Positions 31,854 to 41,396 of a stretch of 64,000 bases of DNA are shown in pieces; the first letter of the stretch is position 1; each line of letters opens with the position of its first letter. The position numbers were made by a program, and so were the translations under genes. This stretch comes from Marinoscillum sp965229915. GTDB lineage: Bacteria; Bacteroidota; Bacteroidia; Cytophagales; Cyclobacteriaceae. Where the stretch lies: the NCBI RefSeq assembly GCF_965229915.1, contig NZ_CBDDJZ010000001.1, positions 1,054,001 to 1,118,000 of the forward strand, in the 5' to 3' direction. The notes beneath the pieces are model-generated. The model made no database searches. It was not told where the DNA came from and saw only the letters and a list, made by a program, of their open reading frames with translations.

Positions 31854-32285
31854 ATGGGATGGATACAGTCGATCTTCTCTCTTAACAAGGAGAAAGAATA
31901 TGTGACCAAACTTGCATTGATTGGTGAAGCCCACAATGCATTTGACCCGGAAGAGCTACAAATACTCATGCGGGAACTTAACTACACACCTTCAGCTAAA
32001 CAGCACAGTGAGGCAGATGTAGAAAGCTTCAAACTCAAGCTACCAGAATCTTCGAAAGATCGGTTTTCGATCATTTACTACCTGGTGAGCAGCTTTATGA
32101 AGAATGGTGCACTGTCAGAAAAGAAAGAATCGCTGATTAGAAAACTTATTTCTGGCCTTGAACTCTCTAGAGAAAAAGCCGCTGAATTGGTGTCATTTTT
32201 AAAAATGAACATCAGAAATGGGCTGTCAGAAGAAGACTCCTTCAGCAGATTAGGCTATCTGTTGGAGCGCGCTAAATATGCTTAA
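31854..32285 (+). CDS. TerB-like domain protein, unknown function
   Basis: 143 residues, all-helical, soluble. The pattern of short helices with acidic turns (A-L-I-G-E-A-H-N-A-F-D-P-E-E-L) and a second half with F-M-K-N-G-A-L-S-E-K-K-E resembles the TerB-like fold of tellurite-resistance and metal-response proteins. I could not identify the metal-binding residues with confidence. It has its own promoter-like site and a weak terminator, so it is likely monocistronic. Confidence 0.65.
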   Translation: MGWIQSIFSLNKEKEYVTKLALIGEAHNAFDPEELQILMRELNYTPSAKQHSEADVESFKLKLPESSKDRFSIIYYLVSSFMKNGALSEKKESLIRKLISGLELSREKAAELVSFLKMNIRNGLSEEDSFSRLGYLLERAKYA

Positions 32286-32293
32286 ACCTGCCT

Positions 32294-32324
32294 AAGGCCG
32301 TGGAATAGTCTCCACGGTCTTTCC
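32294..32324 (+). terminator. Probable terminator after the TerB-like gene
   Basis: An 11-bp stem (32294-32304 with 32311-32321, one G-U pair) and a 6-nt loop, 9 nt past the stop codon. The T-run is short, so termination may be weak. Confidence 0.55.
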
Positions 32325-32419
32325 CATTCTCCCACCCTCAACTTCTATTTCGAAAGAAAAATCCCACATTGTTTGAATTCTTCACACAGGCCTGTTGTTT
32401 TGTAGGCTAAATTTGAACA

Positions 32420-33076
32420 ATGGAAATTCCACAAATCAAAGAAAAACTCAACCAGTACCAAGCCCAAGGTAAGAAGCTGTTTACCACTAGCTCTTTTCAA
32501 ACCCACAGCTTGGTGATGCTTCATATTATCAGCCGTATCGACCGAAGTATTCCTATCTATTTTTTAAATACAGGATATCACTTTCCCGAAACGGTGGCTT
32601 TTAAGGATCAAATAGCCGAAGAGTTTGGCTTGAATGTGATTGAAACCAAATCATCCATGCCGCGCTTTATGCAGCGAGATCAGGATGGCAAACTCTTGTT
32701 TACTTCTGACCCCGATCATTGCTGCTACATCAACAAAACAGCACCTACAGAAGAGCTTCTAAAGACTTATGACGTATGGATCAATGGTGTTCGTGGCGAC
32801 CAAAGTGCTATTAGGAAAGCCATGCAGGTAGAACAAGACGCTCCTCACGGAACCATCCGGTTTCACCCGATGCTCGACTGGAGCATGAAGAGTATCTTTG
32901 GCTATATCAAGGAGCACAACCTACCCCGACACCCACTGGACGCAAAAGGATATATGAGTATAGGGTGCGAACCATGCACACGCAAAATGGATCCAGAAAT
33001 GCAAGAACGCGAAGCGCGTTGGTATGGACTCAACAAAGTGGAATGTGGTCTTCATACCGATCTCGTAAAGAAGTAG
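32420..33076 (+). CDS. cysH: Adenylyl-sulfate (APS/PAPS) reductase CysH
   Basis: 218 residues. Four cysteines for a [4Fe-4S] cluster are present as C101-C102 and C183-x-x-C186, which is the signature of the APS-using class. The catalytic cysteine is C209 in V-E-C-G-L-H. A PP-loop-like N-terminus contains T-T-S-S-F-Q. It reduces adenylyl sulfate to sulfite in sulfate assimilation. No other cys genes are adjacent, so this gene is isolated from its pathway. The epimerase gene follows 43 nt later. Confidence 0.93.
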   Translation: MEIPQIKEKLNQYQAQGKKLFTTSSFQTHSLVMLHIISRIDRSIPIYFLNTGYHFPETVAFKDQIAEEFGLNVIETKSSMPRFMQRDQDGKLLFTSDPDHCCYINKTAPTEELLKTYDVWINGVRGDQSAIRKAMQVEQDAPHGTIRFHPMLDWSMKSIFGYIKEHNLPRHPLDAKGYMSIGCEPCTRKMDPEMQEREARWYGLNKVECGLHTDLVKK

Positions 33077-33119
33077 ACAACCCTCACCCAGTAAATTTAA
33101 CTGTTAACGAATTCTATCC

Positions 33120-34040
33120 ATGAACATACTTATCACCGGTGGAGCCGGTTACCTCGGAACTGAACTCATCAAACGTCTTTCTCAGAATCCTGAGGTGAAA
33201 CAAATCAAAATTTATGACAACCTAAGCAGGGACAATTTTGCCTTATTCACAGGACATAAATATCAAAACCACGAGAACATCTCATTCATCCAAGGAGAAT
33301 TACTAGACTCTAGAAAGCTCAAAAAAGCGCTAGAAGATGTGGATGTGGTTTATCACCTGGCAGCCAAGGTAACGACCCCCTTTGCCAATACAGACCCTCA
33401 TTTCTTTGAGCAGGTGAATCACTGGGGTACGGCCGAGCTGGTATATGCCGCAGAAGAAAGTAATGTGAAACACTTCATTTACAGTAGCAGTATTGGGGTA
33501 TATGGCTCCAGCAGTACGGAGATCAATGAAGAGACTGTACCCAACCCTCGAACATTTTATGCCATTTCCAAATTCAGAGGCGAAGAGCATGTGAGCCGGT
33601 TGCAATCAAAAATGAAAATGCACATCATTCGATGTGGCAACATCTACGGCTACAGTCGAAGCATGCGGTTTGACTCGGTGATCAATAAGTTTGTCTTTGA
33701 AAGCAACTTCAATAATCGGATTACCATCCACGGCGATGGCAAACAAAGCCGCGCCTTCATCCACATCGACCACATCACAGATGTATTCAATCAACTATTG
33801 TCTTCTGAAGCTCCATCGGGTATTTACAATCTTGTGGGTACCAACTTCAGTATATTGGATATTGTAGACGTGATGAAGGAGGTCAATCCAACACTCGAAT
33901 TCATCTTTATTAATCAGCACTTGAAGCTCAGAAACATCCTGGTGAGCCCAGAACTAAAACTGGCGCAATACGTGGATATCAAGGATAAGATTTCTTTCAA
34001 AAATCAGATAGCAGATTTTCACAACAAGTTTTCATTCTGA
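33120..34040 (+). CDS. NAD-dependent epimerase/dehydratase
   Basis: 306 residues of the extended SDR family. The N-terminal motif is G-G-A-G-Y-L-G (residues 7-13); the active site contains S-S-S-I-G-V-Y-G and Y-A-I-S-K (the YxxxK pair). It probably acts on a nucleotide-activated sugar for surface polysaccharide, but the substrate is not readable. Its 3' end overlaps the leftward outer membrane protein gene by 9 nt (tail to tail). Confidence 0.9.
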   Translation: MNILITGGAGYLGTELIKRLSQNPEVKQIKIYDNLSRDNFALFTGHKYQNHENISFIQGELLDSRKLKKALEDVDVVYHLAAKVTTPFANTDPHFFEQVNHWGTAELVYAAEESNVKHFIYSSSIGVYGSSSTEINEETVPNPRTFYAISKFRGEEHVSRLQSKMKMHIIRCGNIYGYSRSMRFDSVINKFVFESNFNNRITIHGDGKQSRAFIHIDHITDVFNQLLSSEAPSGIYNLVGTNFSILDIVDVMKEVNPTLEFIFINQHLKLRNILVSPELKLAQYVDIKDKISFKNQIADFHNKFSF

Positions 34041-34934
34041 TAGCTGAAGGTTGTACACAACCCTAGAGTCTAGGATTATACCTGGATCGAAAGAGACATT
34101 TTTCTGAATGCGATCATCGCCAATGGTGATGATCGCAATACGTGCGTCTACTTGATCATCGGCCGCAAATTGCTTGTAGGTCCGGCCCACAGCATATCCT
34201 CCTCGAAATTCAGCAAATAGTCGTCCGACCAGTTGATACCGGCCGAAAACACATAGATCGATACTTTTTCTCTCAAAATAATCACCTCCAAAGCTGGCTT
34301 CTCCCATTTGATAAGAAGTGATCAGACCAAACTGGCTTAACCCTACCGCCAGCCGCTCATTCACTTGATAGTTCAGCTTGGCATAAATTGGCACCAGCCC
34401 AATAAAACTTAGTTTGTCACTGATCTTCCAATCAGCATAAATCAGCGGAACGAACATTGGTCCAAACAGGTCTCTATTGGCCATCAGCCCAAAACGCATC
34501 AGCAATTGATCACTAAACTTGTTTTCATACATCCCGATTCCGCCAAGTTGGAAGTGTCTCGAGTCGATTTGGTGCAAATCCGACATCAATCGAGGAACAA
34601 ACAATACCTGCATTGCTTGTTTACTGTTGAACCGCTGGACCAATCCAGTTTGAAGAATGAATTGGTGCAGCCCCACTGACGAAGTAGAAGGTGAAGAAAA
34701 GCTCACAAACGAACCCTGATAGGTTAAATCGTTGTACCAGATGGCGCGATCATTCAATACTATGGGTAATTTCACATTAGCAAAAGCCACATCCTCTACC
34801 GCTTCTCCAGTGCCGTCGGACAGGTCTGTGGGTAATCCTCTGCGATATGACAAGGTCAGCAGATCAATACTAGATTGGCTGTAAACGCAGGCCGATATCG
34901 CCATAAAAACTAAAAATGTCGGGTATCGAATCAA
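34032..34934 (-). CDS. Outer membrane beta-barrel protein, possibly DUF6268-like
   Basis: 300 residues. A signal peptide ends V-Y-S-Q at about residue 20. The mature protein has alternating amphipathic strands with aromatic residues, typical of a small barrel. I think it fits the DUF6268 outer membrane family but cannot confirm it. It begins 3 nt before the stop of the giant adhesin gene (ATGA-type overlap), so it is the third gene of the porP-adhesin operon and could serve surface anchoring or export. Confidence 0.6.
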   Translation of the reverse strand: MIRYPTFLVFMAISACVYSQSSIDLLTLSYRRGLPTDLSDGTGEAVEDVAFANVKLPIVLNDRAIWYNDLTYQGSFVSFSSPSTSSVGLHQFILQTGLVQRFNSKQAMQVLFVPRLMSDLHQIDSRHFQLGGIGMYENKFSDQLLMRFGLMANRDLFGPMFVPLIYADWKISDKLSFIGLVPIYAKLNYQVNERLAVGLSQFGLITSYQMGEASFGGDYFERKSIDLCVFGRYQLVGRLFAEFRGGYAVGRTYKQFAADDQVDARIAIITIGDDRIQKNVSFDPGIILDSRVVYNLQLSE

Positions 34935-37900
34935 CGCATTAAGAAGATTTTTCCAGCCTGTTTGCGCACTTTCCCTGATCTGGCAGTGAAGGTAACTTCA
35001 TAGTAATAAACTCCCTGAGGAGCGTTCTGACCATTGAATTTACCATCCCAAAAGGCACTTAGCTTATCCGACTGGTAAACAATAACTCCGTTGCGGTCCT
35101 GCACTTTTAAGTCCATACTTTCAATATTCTGAAAAGCTGGTCTAAAACTCTCGTTAACTCCATCATTATTGGGTGTAAATGCCGTTGGCACTGTAAAGTT
35201 GTACCCCTGCGCTATCACCAATGTATCCGTTTTGGACAATCGACAACCCACTTCATTTTCTACAGTAAGTGTCAGTGCATACTTACCTGGCGTGGTATAG
35301 GTAACTGAGGTGTTTTGATCTTCGGATGCTCGCGTATCACCAAAATCCCAAAACCACTGCACGATGGCTTCTCCAAGCGATTCATCTGTCAGTGTAATGG
35401 GGAAATCAATAGCAAATTCATCCGTTTCAATGCTAAACTCTGCCTCGAGCTCGTATTCATTGTCAATAGTAATGAGCGTATCAAACGTACATCCCACATT
35501 ATCCTGCACACTGACCAAATACTGTCTTCCTGCCAGATTAAAGAAGTTATTCACGGAACCATACGCCGCAGTGTCAAATGAATACCTGTAAGGGAAAGTA
35601 CCTCCTGTTCCCTGGAAGCTAATAGCTCCATTCTGGGTGTTGGGGCAGAGGTTGTTTTCAATAGAAATAACCTCCAAACCTAGAGGTACTGGTGTAGTGA
35701 TGACGATATCGTCGGATACGGTCTCACAGAAATTAGTATCAGTCGCCATCAGGTAATAAGTACCCGCAGGAACACCGATCAAATCCTCCTCTTTGGAATA
35801 TGGCAGACCGTCTTTGAACCACTGCAATTTATACGGCAATGTTCCTCCCCTGACCGTCGCATTCAGTTCAGAATCATATGGAGTAGCACAAATATTATCG
35901 GCAGACTCTACTTCTATCACGAAAGGATCCGGCTGCTCCACTTCCACCGTGCGACTTATACTACAGTCTTCCGCATCGGTGACGATGATTTCATAAAAAG
36001 CAGCTTCCAATCCAGTGGCAAATGAGGCCGTTACATCAAAAGGTTCATCATCTTTCAACCACTCATATGTATAGGAACCATATCCACCTGTCACCTGTAC
36101 AGCCACAGATCCATCGGTCTCCTGGTAGCAACTAACATCCTTTACTTCAATTATCAAACTTAACTCCTCAGGGTTTTCAATAAGAAACGTTTCAGATTTG
36201 ATACAACCATATTGATCCTCCACAAACAACTCATATTCCCCATGCCCAATACCGGTTAAATCTTCATTGTTCTGAGAAAAAAGAGAGCCATTTTTCTCCC
36301 AATACACCTCATAATCCAGGTCAGGTTCACCAGTGATGGCTATGGTCACATCGATACTTCCATCTAAAGCATCCCTGCAGGTAATCTTGTCAACAATTCC
36401 CTCAATAGTAAAATCAGATGGTGGGTCCGACACTATCACTTCTGTGGTATCAATAGCACAGTTGAAGCGATCTGATACAATGAGTTGATAGGTATTTGCT
36501 GAAAGGTTTGAGATGTTCTGCTCGGTACTGAAGAGCTGGTCATTTAGCAACCATTTCACCGTATAAGGTGCATTTCCATTGGCAATGGACAAGCTAATGG
36601 CTCCATCGGAACCACCCACACAAGACGAGTTGGTGACAGTAGGTGTGGCAATGATCGGTAGTGGGTTATCTATAAAGATGGTCGTATCCACCTCACAGCC
36701 TCCAGCATCACTTAATGTAATGTCATAACGGCCTGCAGAGAGGTTGGATCGGCTCAAATTAGTACCAGTAAGTGTGGCAGATTGGTTCTTTACCCATACC
36801 GCACTGAAGCTTCCATATCCTCCGCTGGGGTCTAAAATAATTTCCCCATCACTGAAGTCATTGCATGTTACTCCTGTTACTAGTGGATTGAAATAGACCT
36901 GTTCGGGGTCTTGCAAATCATAAGTAGCTATGCGAACACATCCATTGGCATCCGTCACCTCTACTTTATATTGGGCTGAATCAAGTCCAGAAATCGTCCC
37001 TCCAGAAGAAGACAGCTCCGTATCATTTCGGTACCACTTATAGGAATAAGTAGAAGGATGGCCTGCGTCGGCTGTGATGACCACTTCCAGTTCACCATCA
37101 TTCTCATCTACGCAAGTGATGTCAGTAGCTTCTAGATCAATACTATAGGCCGTGGCTGGCTCAGTGACTGTGTAGGTATTGGTGTAAATGGGTGAGCAAG
37201 AATTCGCATCTTCGATGGAAACAAAATATGTCCCTGGACCAAGATCTGTAATGGTGTCATTGGTGCTGATGGATGCTCCCGATGCATCATTTTCTTTCCA
37301 AAGGATGGTGTAAGGCGCTGTACCTCCGGCAATATCCAATGCGATGCTTCCATCTTCATCACCTTTGCACTGTATGTTGGTAACGGCTGAGGTGGTGCTG
37401 ACAGCATCCGGTGCATCGATGACGATGGTGGTGTCTTTGGTGCAGCCAAGTGAATCTGAAACGACTACTCGATAGGTAGCATCTGGTAAGTTGTCGTACT
37501 CCGTTTCATCATTGAGCAATCCTTGGATAGTACCATCTTTGTACCATCGGATGGTGTACCCATCATTGGTTCCGAGATAGCCACCGACTGGATTTACCAC
37601 TATTCTACCATCCGTATAACCGTCGCAGGTATTGTCCGTCACGGTCGGGTTCACCCGGAGCTGAGGATACTCCTCTACCTCAAAGGTGGCTGTCTGCTGA
37701 CAACCATAAGTATCATTAGTAGTAAGCACATAAGTGCCTGGTTCCAAACCTGTTAGGTCAATCACATCAGATGCATAGGCTACTCCGTCTTTGGTCCATT
37801 CTATACTGGTTGGGTTGGGATGTTTGGTCGCTGTGATGTCTCTATTGATAGTCACGTCAATTGCTCCACTTCCTTCTCCATTGCAAATGACCGGAGTAAC

Positions 37901-40156
37901 CTCTCCGCTAAGTGAATAAGCACTGGCAGGTTGGGTGATGGTGTAATTGACAGTAGCAGCAGTGCAAGAATTGTCATCAGTCACAGTAACAGCGTAAGTC
38001 CCTGCTGCTAAGTCTGACAAATCCTCCGTATTAGCAAATTGAGTACCTGAACCATCCTTTTCCCAATAATAAATGTAGGTATCGTCTGACTGTGGTGTTC
38101 CTCCCGTTACTATGATGTCAATTGATCCAGTGGATTCGCCTCTACAAGCCACATTCACCTTGGACGCTACTGTGATTTCAATTTCATCAGGTATTTCCAC
38201 ATTGAACGTACGAGTGACTGTACATCCCTTGGAATCTTCTACTTCCAATGTATAGTCCGCATTTTCTTCTATGTTTTCAAGCTTTCCATCAGTAGCCACT
38301 TCTGTAGTAAGAGCACCACCATCTTTTGTCCATGTATACGTATAGCCTCCATTGCCTCCGGTGACAGAAGCATCGATCTCCGAAGCAGTGGAAGACAAAC
38401 TCAAGGGACAATTGAATACGGGAGCAGACCCCAATATCTCTAGTTGGGCAGGTTCGCTGATATCAAAAGTCAGCTCTCGATAGCAACCAGAATTAGCTGT
38501 TACCTCAATACGGTAAGATCCTTCAGGGAGGTCATCTTTCTCGAATACCCCAGTTGCTATTACTTCATCAGAATCTACATCCTTCCAAATAATATTATCG
38601 TCCTCCACTACGGGATCAGTATCTAGAGAAGTATCAAATTCAAAAGCATATTGTCCATTATCAGCTCCATTGCAGGTTACATCTGCTCTACTTACTTCTG
38701 AAAGTGCCCATTGCTTGGCTGGTTGAGTCACTGTGACATTGGCAGCATCCACTGGACAATTGGACTCATCCTGAATCCAAATGTCATAGGTTGCTGCAGC
38801 TAAACCAGTAATATTTATCTGATTATTTCCGTCACTATTCCATGGGTATGAAGTTCCACCATCGGAACTAGCACGATAACTACCAGACCCTCCTGAAACC
38901 GTCAACAATATGGATCCGTCACTATCTCCTTTACATACGACAGGAGTCATTTCAGCATCATCCACTTGTGGCGCATCAGGTTCGGTGAGCTCTACTTCTA
39001 TTTCTCTTTCACATCCAGTGGCTCCTTCTGCCACGATCGTATATGTTCCTGGACCGAGACCTTTAAAAGTAAGTGTATCAGCAGGTTTTCTGCCTGTTTT
39101 CCTCTTACTTACGATCTCTGGGTCAGAAGTTGAGGCTCCATCATAAATCCTTAGCTCAAATGGGTCTTCGTCATTATCGGAGTCTGTATCCACGCGAACA
39201 ATGATTTGGCCGTCTTGTTCTGCCGAGCAAGAAACATTCGTTAATCCGTTTTGCTCCAAATTAAATCCACTGAAAATAGTGAACTGCTGCGATCCCGTAC
39301 ATCCATTTTTATCAGTAATCACCACCGTGTATGTACCGGAGTCCAGATTGGTTATTGTTCCCTGATTTTCCAAAGCCGTTAACTCTGCTTCATCATCGAT
39401 TACATCTCCATCATACCATTTCTGTTCATAATTAAATGATCCTGCAGTTCCTGCACTAAATGGTGTTCCTCCAGAAATTGTCAAAATGGTGATTTGTCCA
39501 CCTGCGTTGTTACAGTTAGCATTGATGGTGTCATAGGTGATGGAAATACTATTGGGTGCGGTAAGGGTAAACTCAGCTGTTGATGCTACACACCCTCTAT
39601 CATCTTGAACAAACGCCTTGTAGGTTCCTGCGGAGAGTGAAGTAAATGCTCCACCATTGTCGGAATAGCCACCTGTATAGTTGGGGCTCGTCTGTCCAGT
39701 ACCAGATGCCAAACCAAATTGATAACCTCCAGCTCCCCCAGTAGCAGATACTTGAACCTCGCCTGCTGCATCTCCATTACAAAGATTTTGTGCTGTGACA
39801 GACTTACTAGCTACCAATGCAGAAGTAGACCCTCCAACAGTTATATCCTTTTCTCTGGTTTCTGTTGGCTTATCTCTTCTGGTCACAACTACTGTGTAAT
39901 CGCCATCTTCTAAAAACTGATAAATATCTGGAGTTTGAACACCTACCTGACCGGTGCCCTCTGACACATCGCTTGCATTGAAGACTTCCCAGTCAAAGGT
40001 AAGTCCCGAGGTGGTTCCAGACATGGTAATATCTATAGAGCCGTCTCCTGCATCGAAGCAAGTTTCGTCTACAGCAGTAAGACTAAAGTTCCAATTTTGA
40101 GCAGTAGCAACCAGACCACTCAGCAAAATCAACGTACCTAGTAAAAATCTCTTCAT
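34931..40156 (-). CDS. Giant SprB-repeat adhesin with PKD and T9SS type B sorting domain
   Basis: 1741 residues from the ATG at 40156, which gives a clean signal peptide (M-K-R-F-L-L-G-T-L-I-L-L). The longer frame to 40237 lies within porP and is rejected. About 18 SprB-like repeats of roughly 85 residues follow, each with a pattern like V-x-C-x-G-x-x-D-G-S-I and later G-T-Y-x-V. A PKD domain (W-F-W-D-F-G-D) sits near residue 1600. The final 90 or so residues are a gliding-motility-associated C-terminal domain (F-T-P-N-N-D-G-V-N-E-S-F, ending G-K-I-F-L-M-R). SprB-class proteins are surface adhesins for gliding secreted by T9SS. It lies 13 nt after porP. Confidence 0.94.
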   Translation of the reverse strand: MKRFLLGTLILLSGLVATAQNWNFSLTAVDETCFDAGDGSIDITMSGTTSGLTFDWEVFNASDVSEGTGQVGVQTPDIYQFLEDGDYTVVVTRRDKPTETREKDITVGGSTSALVASKSVTAQNLCNGDAAGEVQVSATGGAGGYQFGLASGTGQTSPNYTGGYSDNGGAFTSLSAGTYKAFVQDDRGCVASTAEFTLTAPNSISITYDTINANCNNAGGQITILTISGGTPFSAGTAGSFNYEQKWYDGDVIDDEAELTALENQGTITNLDSGTYTVVITDKNGCTGSQQFTIFSGFNLEQNGLTNVSCSAEQDGQIIVRVDTDSDNDEDPFELRIYDGASTSDPEIVSKRKTGRKPADTLTFKGLGPGTYTIVAEGATGCEREIEVELTEPDAPQVDDAEMTPVVCKGDSDGSILLTVSGGSGSYRASSDGGTSYPWNSDGNNQINITGLAAATYDIWIQDESNCPVDAANVTVTQPAKQWALSEVSRADVTCNGADNGQYAFEFDTSLDTDPVVEDDNIIWKDVDSDEVIATGVFEKDDLPEGSYRIEVTANSGCYRELTFDISEPAQLEILGSAPVFNCPLSLSSTASEIDASVTGGNGGYTYTWTKDGGALTTEVATDGKLENIEENADYTLEVEDSKGCTVTRTFNVEIPDEIEITVASKVNVACRGESTGSIDIIVTGGTPQSDDTYIYYWEKDGSGTQFANTEDLSDLAAGTYAVTVTDDNSCTAATVNYTITQPASAYSLSGEVTPVICNGEGSGAIDVTINRDITATKHPNPTSIEWTKDGVAYASDVIDLTGLEPGTYVLTTNDTYGCQQTATFEVEEYPQLRVNPTVTDNTCDGYTDGRIVVNPVGGYLGTNDGYTIRWYKDGTIQGLLNDETEYDNLPDATYRVVVSDSLGCTKDTTIVIDAPDAVSTTSAVTNIQCKGDEDGSIALDIAGGTAPYTILWKENDASGASISTNDTITDLGPGTYFVSIEDANSCSPIYTNTYTVTEPATAYSIDLEATDITCVDENDGELEVVITADAGHPSTYSYKWYRNDTELSSSGGTISGLDSAQYKVEVTDANGCVRIATYDLQDPEQVYFNPLVTGVTCNDFSDGEIILDPSGGYGSFSAVWVKNQSATLTGTNLSRSNLSAGRYDITLSDAGGCEVDTTIFIDNPLPIIATPTVTNSSCVGGSDGAISLSIANGNAPYTVKWLLNDQLFSTEQNISNLSANTYQLIVSDRFNCAIDTTEVIVSDPPSDFTIEGIVDKITCRDALDGSIDVTIAITGEPDLDYEVYWEKNGSLFSQNNEDLTGIGHGEYELFVEDQYGCIKSETFLIENPEELSLIIEVKDVSCYQETDGSVAVQVTGGYGSYTYEWLKDDEPFDVTASFATGLEAAFYEIIVTDAEDCSISRTVEVEQPDPFVIEVESADNICATPYDSELNATVRGGTLPYKLQWFKDGLPYSKEEDLIGVPAGTYYLMATDTNFCETVSDDIVITTPVPLGLEVISIENNLCPNTQNGAISFQGTGGTFPYRYSFDTAAYGSVNNFFNLAGRQYLVSVQDNVGCTFDTLITIDNEYELEAEFSIETDEFAIDFPITLTDESLGEAIVQWFWDFGDTRASEDQNTSVTYTTPGKYALTLTVENEVGCRLSKTDTLVIAQGYNFTVPTAFTPNNDGVNESFRPAFQNIESMDLKVQDRNGVIVYQSDKLSAFWDGKFNGQNAPQGVYYYEVTFTARSGKVRKQAGKIFLMR

Positions 40157-40169
40157 CCTCTCTTCGCAG

Positions 40170-41174
40170 TTAGTATGGTAATGGACATTTGAGCCTTTTT
40201 GCAGACCGTGGTGTTGCATTAGGATCTGTCGGGTCAAAAAGGAATGTCAATGATATTTCGTGTATCCCACCTGGATCAGTAGGAGTATTCAATGGCATGT
40301 CAAAACTATAGCCAATAGACAAATCAAACTTGCTGATGCCGACAACCCAGGAGACCGCTGAGTACTCACCCTCTGTCAGTGGATTAGGAATGCCCCGGTA
40401 AAACGCCCCCAACAAAATGGGCTCCAGCTGAACCAAAGCACCTGCATCCAATTGGGAAAAACCACCCTGTGACATGTAGTTGACAGTTGGCATAATGGTC
40501 TTTTTCATTTTGGTCTTGCGAGTATGCTTACCCAAAAAGAAGGTATATCCCGCATGCGCTGAATATCTCACAGGCAGAATAGCCTCTCCACCCTGCACGA
40601 AGGAGACATTATTCTGAAGCATGTTGTGCATCGCGTAGCCTGCCCACCAACGCTCACCATAAATAACTACCCCTGCAGCCACATCAAAAAAGCTGATTTG
40701 GTTATCAACAGCTAGCGGCTCAGCGGATCCACTACCAGTCACATTTCCATTGGCATCAATCTGATCCGAGAACAAAAACCTGCTGAAATCTACTCCCTGA
40801 CGAGTGTAAGAGCCCTGCAGAGCAGGTTTTACGGTGATGTCTTTGTTGATTGAAAAATCGTAACTCACAGGCAAAGCGATGGACTGTGAACTGAAGCCAC
40901 TGTATTGATCCCTATCAGAAACAAACAGCAGCCCACCACTGATGTATAGGTCTTTGACATAATAGTCTCCAAAAGCTGAGAAGGACTCGTACTGGGATTC
41001 GTCCGTGGTGCCCTGTTTGCGATAGTTGGTCCCAATTCGCGCTGCACCAGATGCTCCGGTAAATGCAGGATTGAGATACAATGGCGCCTGATAGTATTGG
41101 GTGAACCGGATGTCCTGAGCATCCACCTGGATCACCAGTAATATCAGCACAGCTACAAGAAGGTGGTGTCGCAT
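40170..41174 (-). CDS. PorP/SprF family T9SS outer membrane protein
   Basis: 334 residues. A signal peptide ends V-D-A-Q near residue 20, then the family hallmark Q-Y-Y-Q-A-P-L-Y-L-N-P-A-F-T-G (about residues 27-41). The rest is a beta-barrel of type IX secretion accessory proteins. PorP/SprF proteins pair with a specific type B cargo: SprF with SprB in gliding bacteria. Here the cargo is clearly the giant adhesin immediately downstream. A promoter-like site with an overlapping palindrome lies upstream. Confidence 0.93.
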   Translation of the reverse strand: MRHHLLVAVLILLVIQVDAQDIRFTQYYQAPLYLNPAFTGASGAARIGTNYRKQGTTDESQYESFSAFGDYYVKDLYISGGLLFVSDRDQYSGFSSQSIALPVSYDFSINKDITVKPALQGSYTRQGVDFSRFLFSDQIDANGNVTGSGSAEPLAVDNQISFFDVAAGVVIYGERWWAGYAMHNMLQNNVSFVQGGEAILPVRYSAHAGYTFFLGKHTRKTKMKKTIMPTVNYMSQGGFSQLDAGALVQLEPILLGAFYRGIPNPLTEGEYSAVSWVVGISKFDLSIGYSFDMPLNTPTDPGGIHEISLTFLFDPTDPNATPRSAKRLKCPLPY

Positions 41175-41198
41175 GTTGGCTTAGGTTAGTTGGAATCT

Positions 41199-41228
41199 CA
41201 AATTACTAACAGTCAGCATGTTTACAAA
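41199..41228 (-). promoter_or_regulatory. Probable promoter of the porP-adhesin operon, with overlapping palindrome
   Basis: On the minus strand TTTG (41228-41225) is 19 bp from TAATTTG (41205-41199). An inverted repeat ATGTTT/AAACAT with a 2-nt centre (41218-41231) covers the -33 element and could be an operator. Confidence 0.55.
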
Positions 41229-41357
41229 CATTCTTTTGTGAACATCAATATTTAACTTGTGACGATTAATAATCCTTGTAAATTTTCAAATTAATTAGCA
41301 GATATTCACTACCTAAATTAAGGTATTAATGCTGCATTTAGTCTCGCTCACTCCAGA

Positions 41358-41385
41358 TTGTGAGTGCATGATTCCTAATAGTTTG
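41358..41385 (+). promoter_or_regulatory. Probable promoter of the hybrid kinase gene
   Basis: TTG (41358-41360), 18 bp, TAGTTTG (41379-41385). The ATG is only 11 nt further on, implying a very short leader. Confidence 0.45.
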
Positions 41386-41396
41386 TATCTTCAAGT

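Noticed and set aside
37132..37449. Open frame within the adhesin repeats, same strand in another frame
   Set aside because: It is low-complexity out-of-frame reading of the repeats, in a region already coded by the adhesin.
40157..40237. 27-residue N-terminal extension of the giant adhesin
   Set aside because: It lies within the porP coding region and precedes a clear signal peptide starting at 40156.
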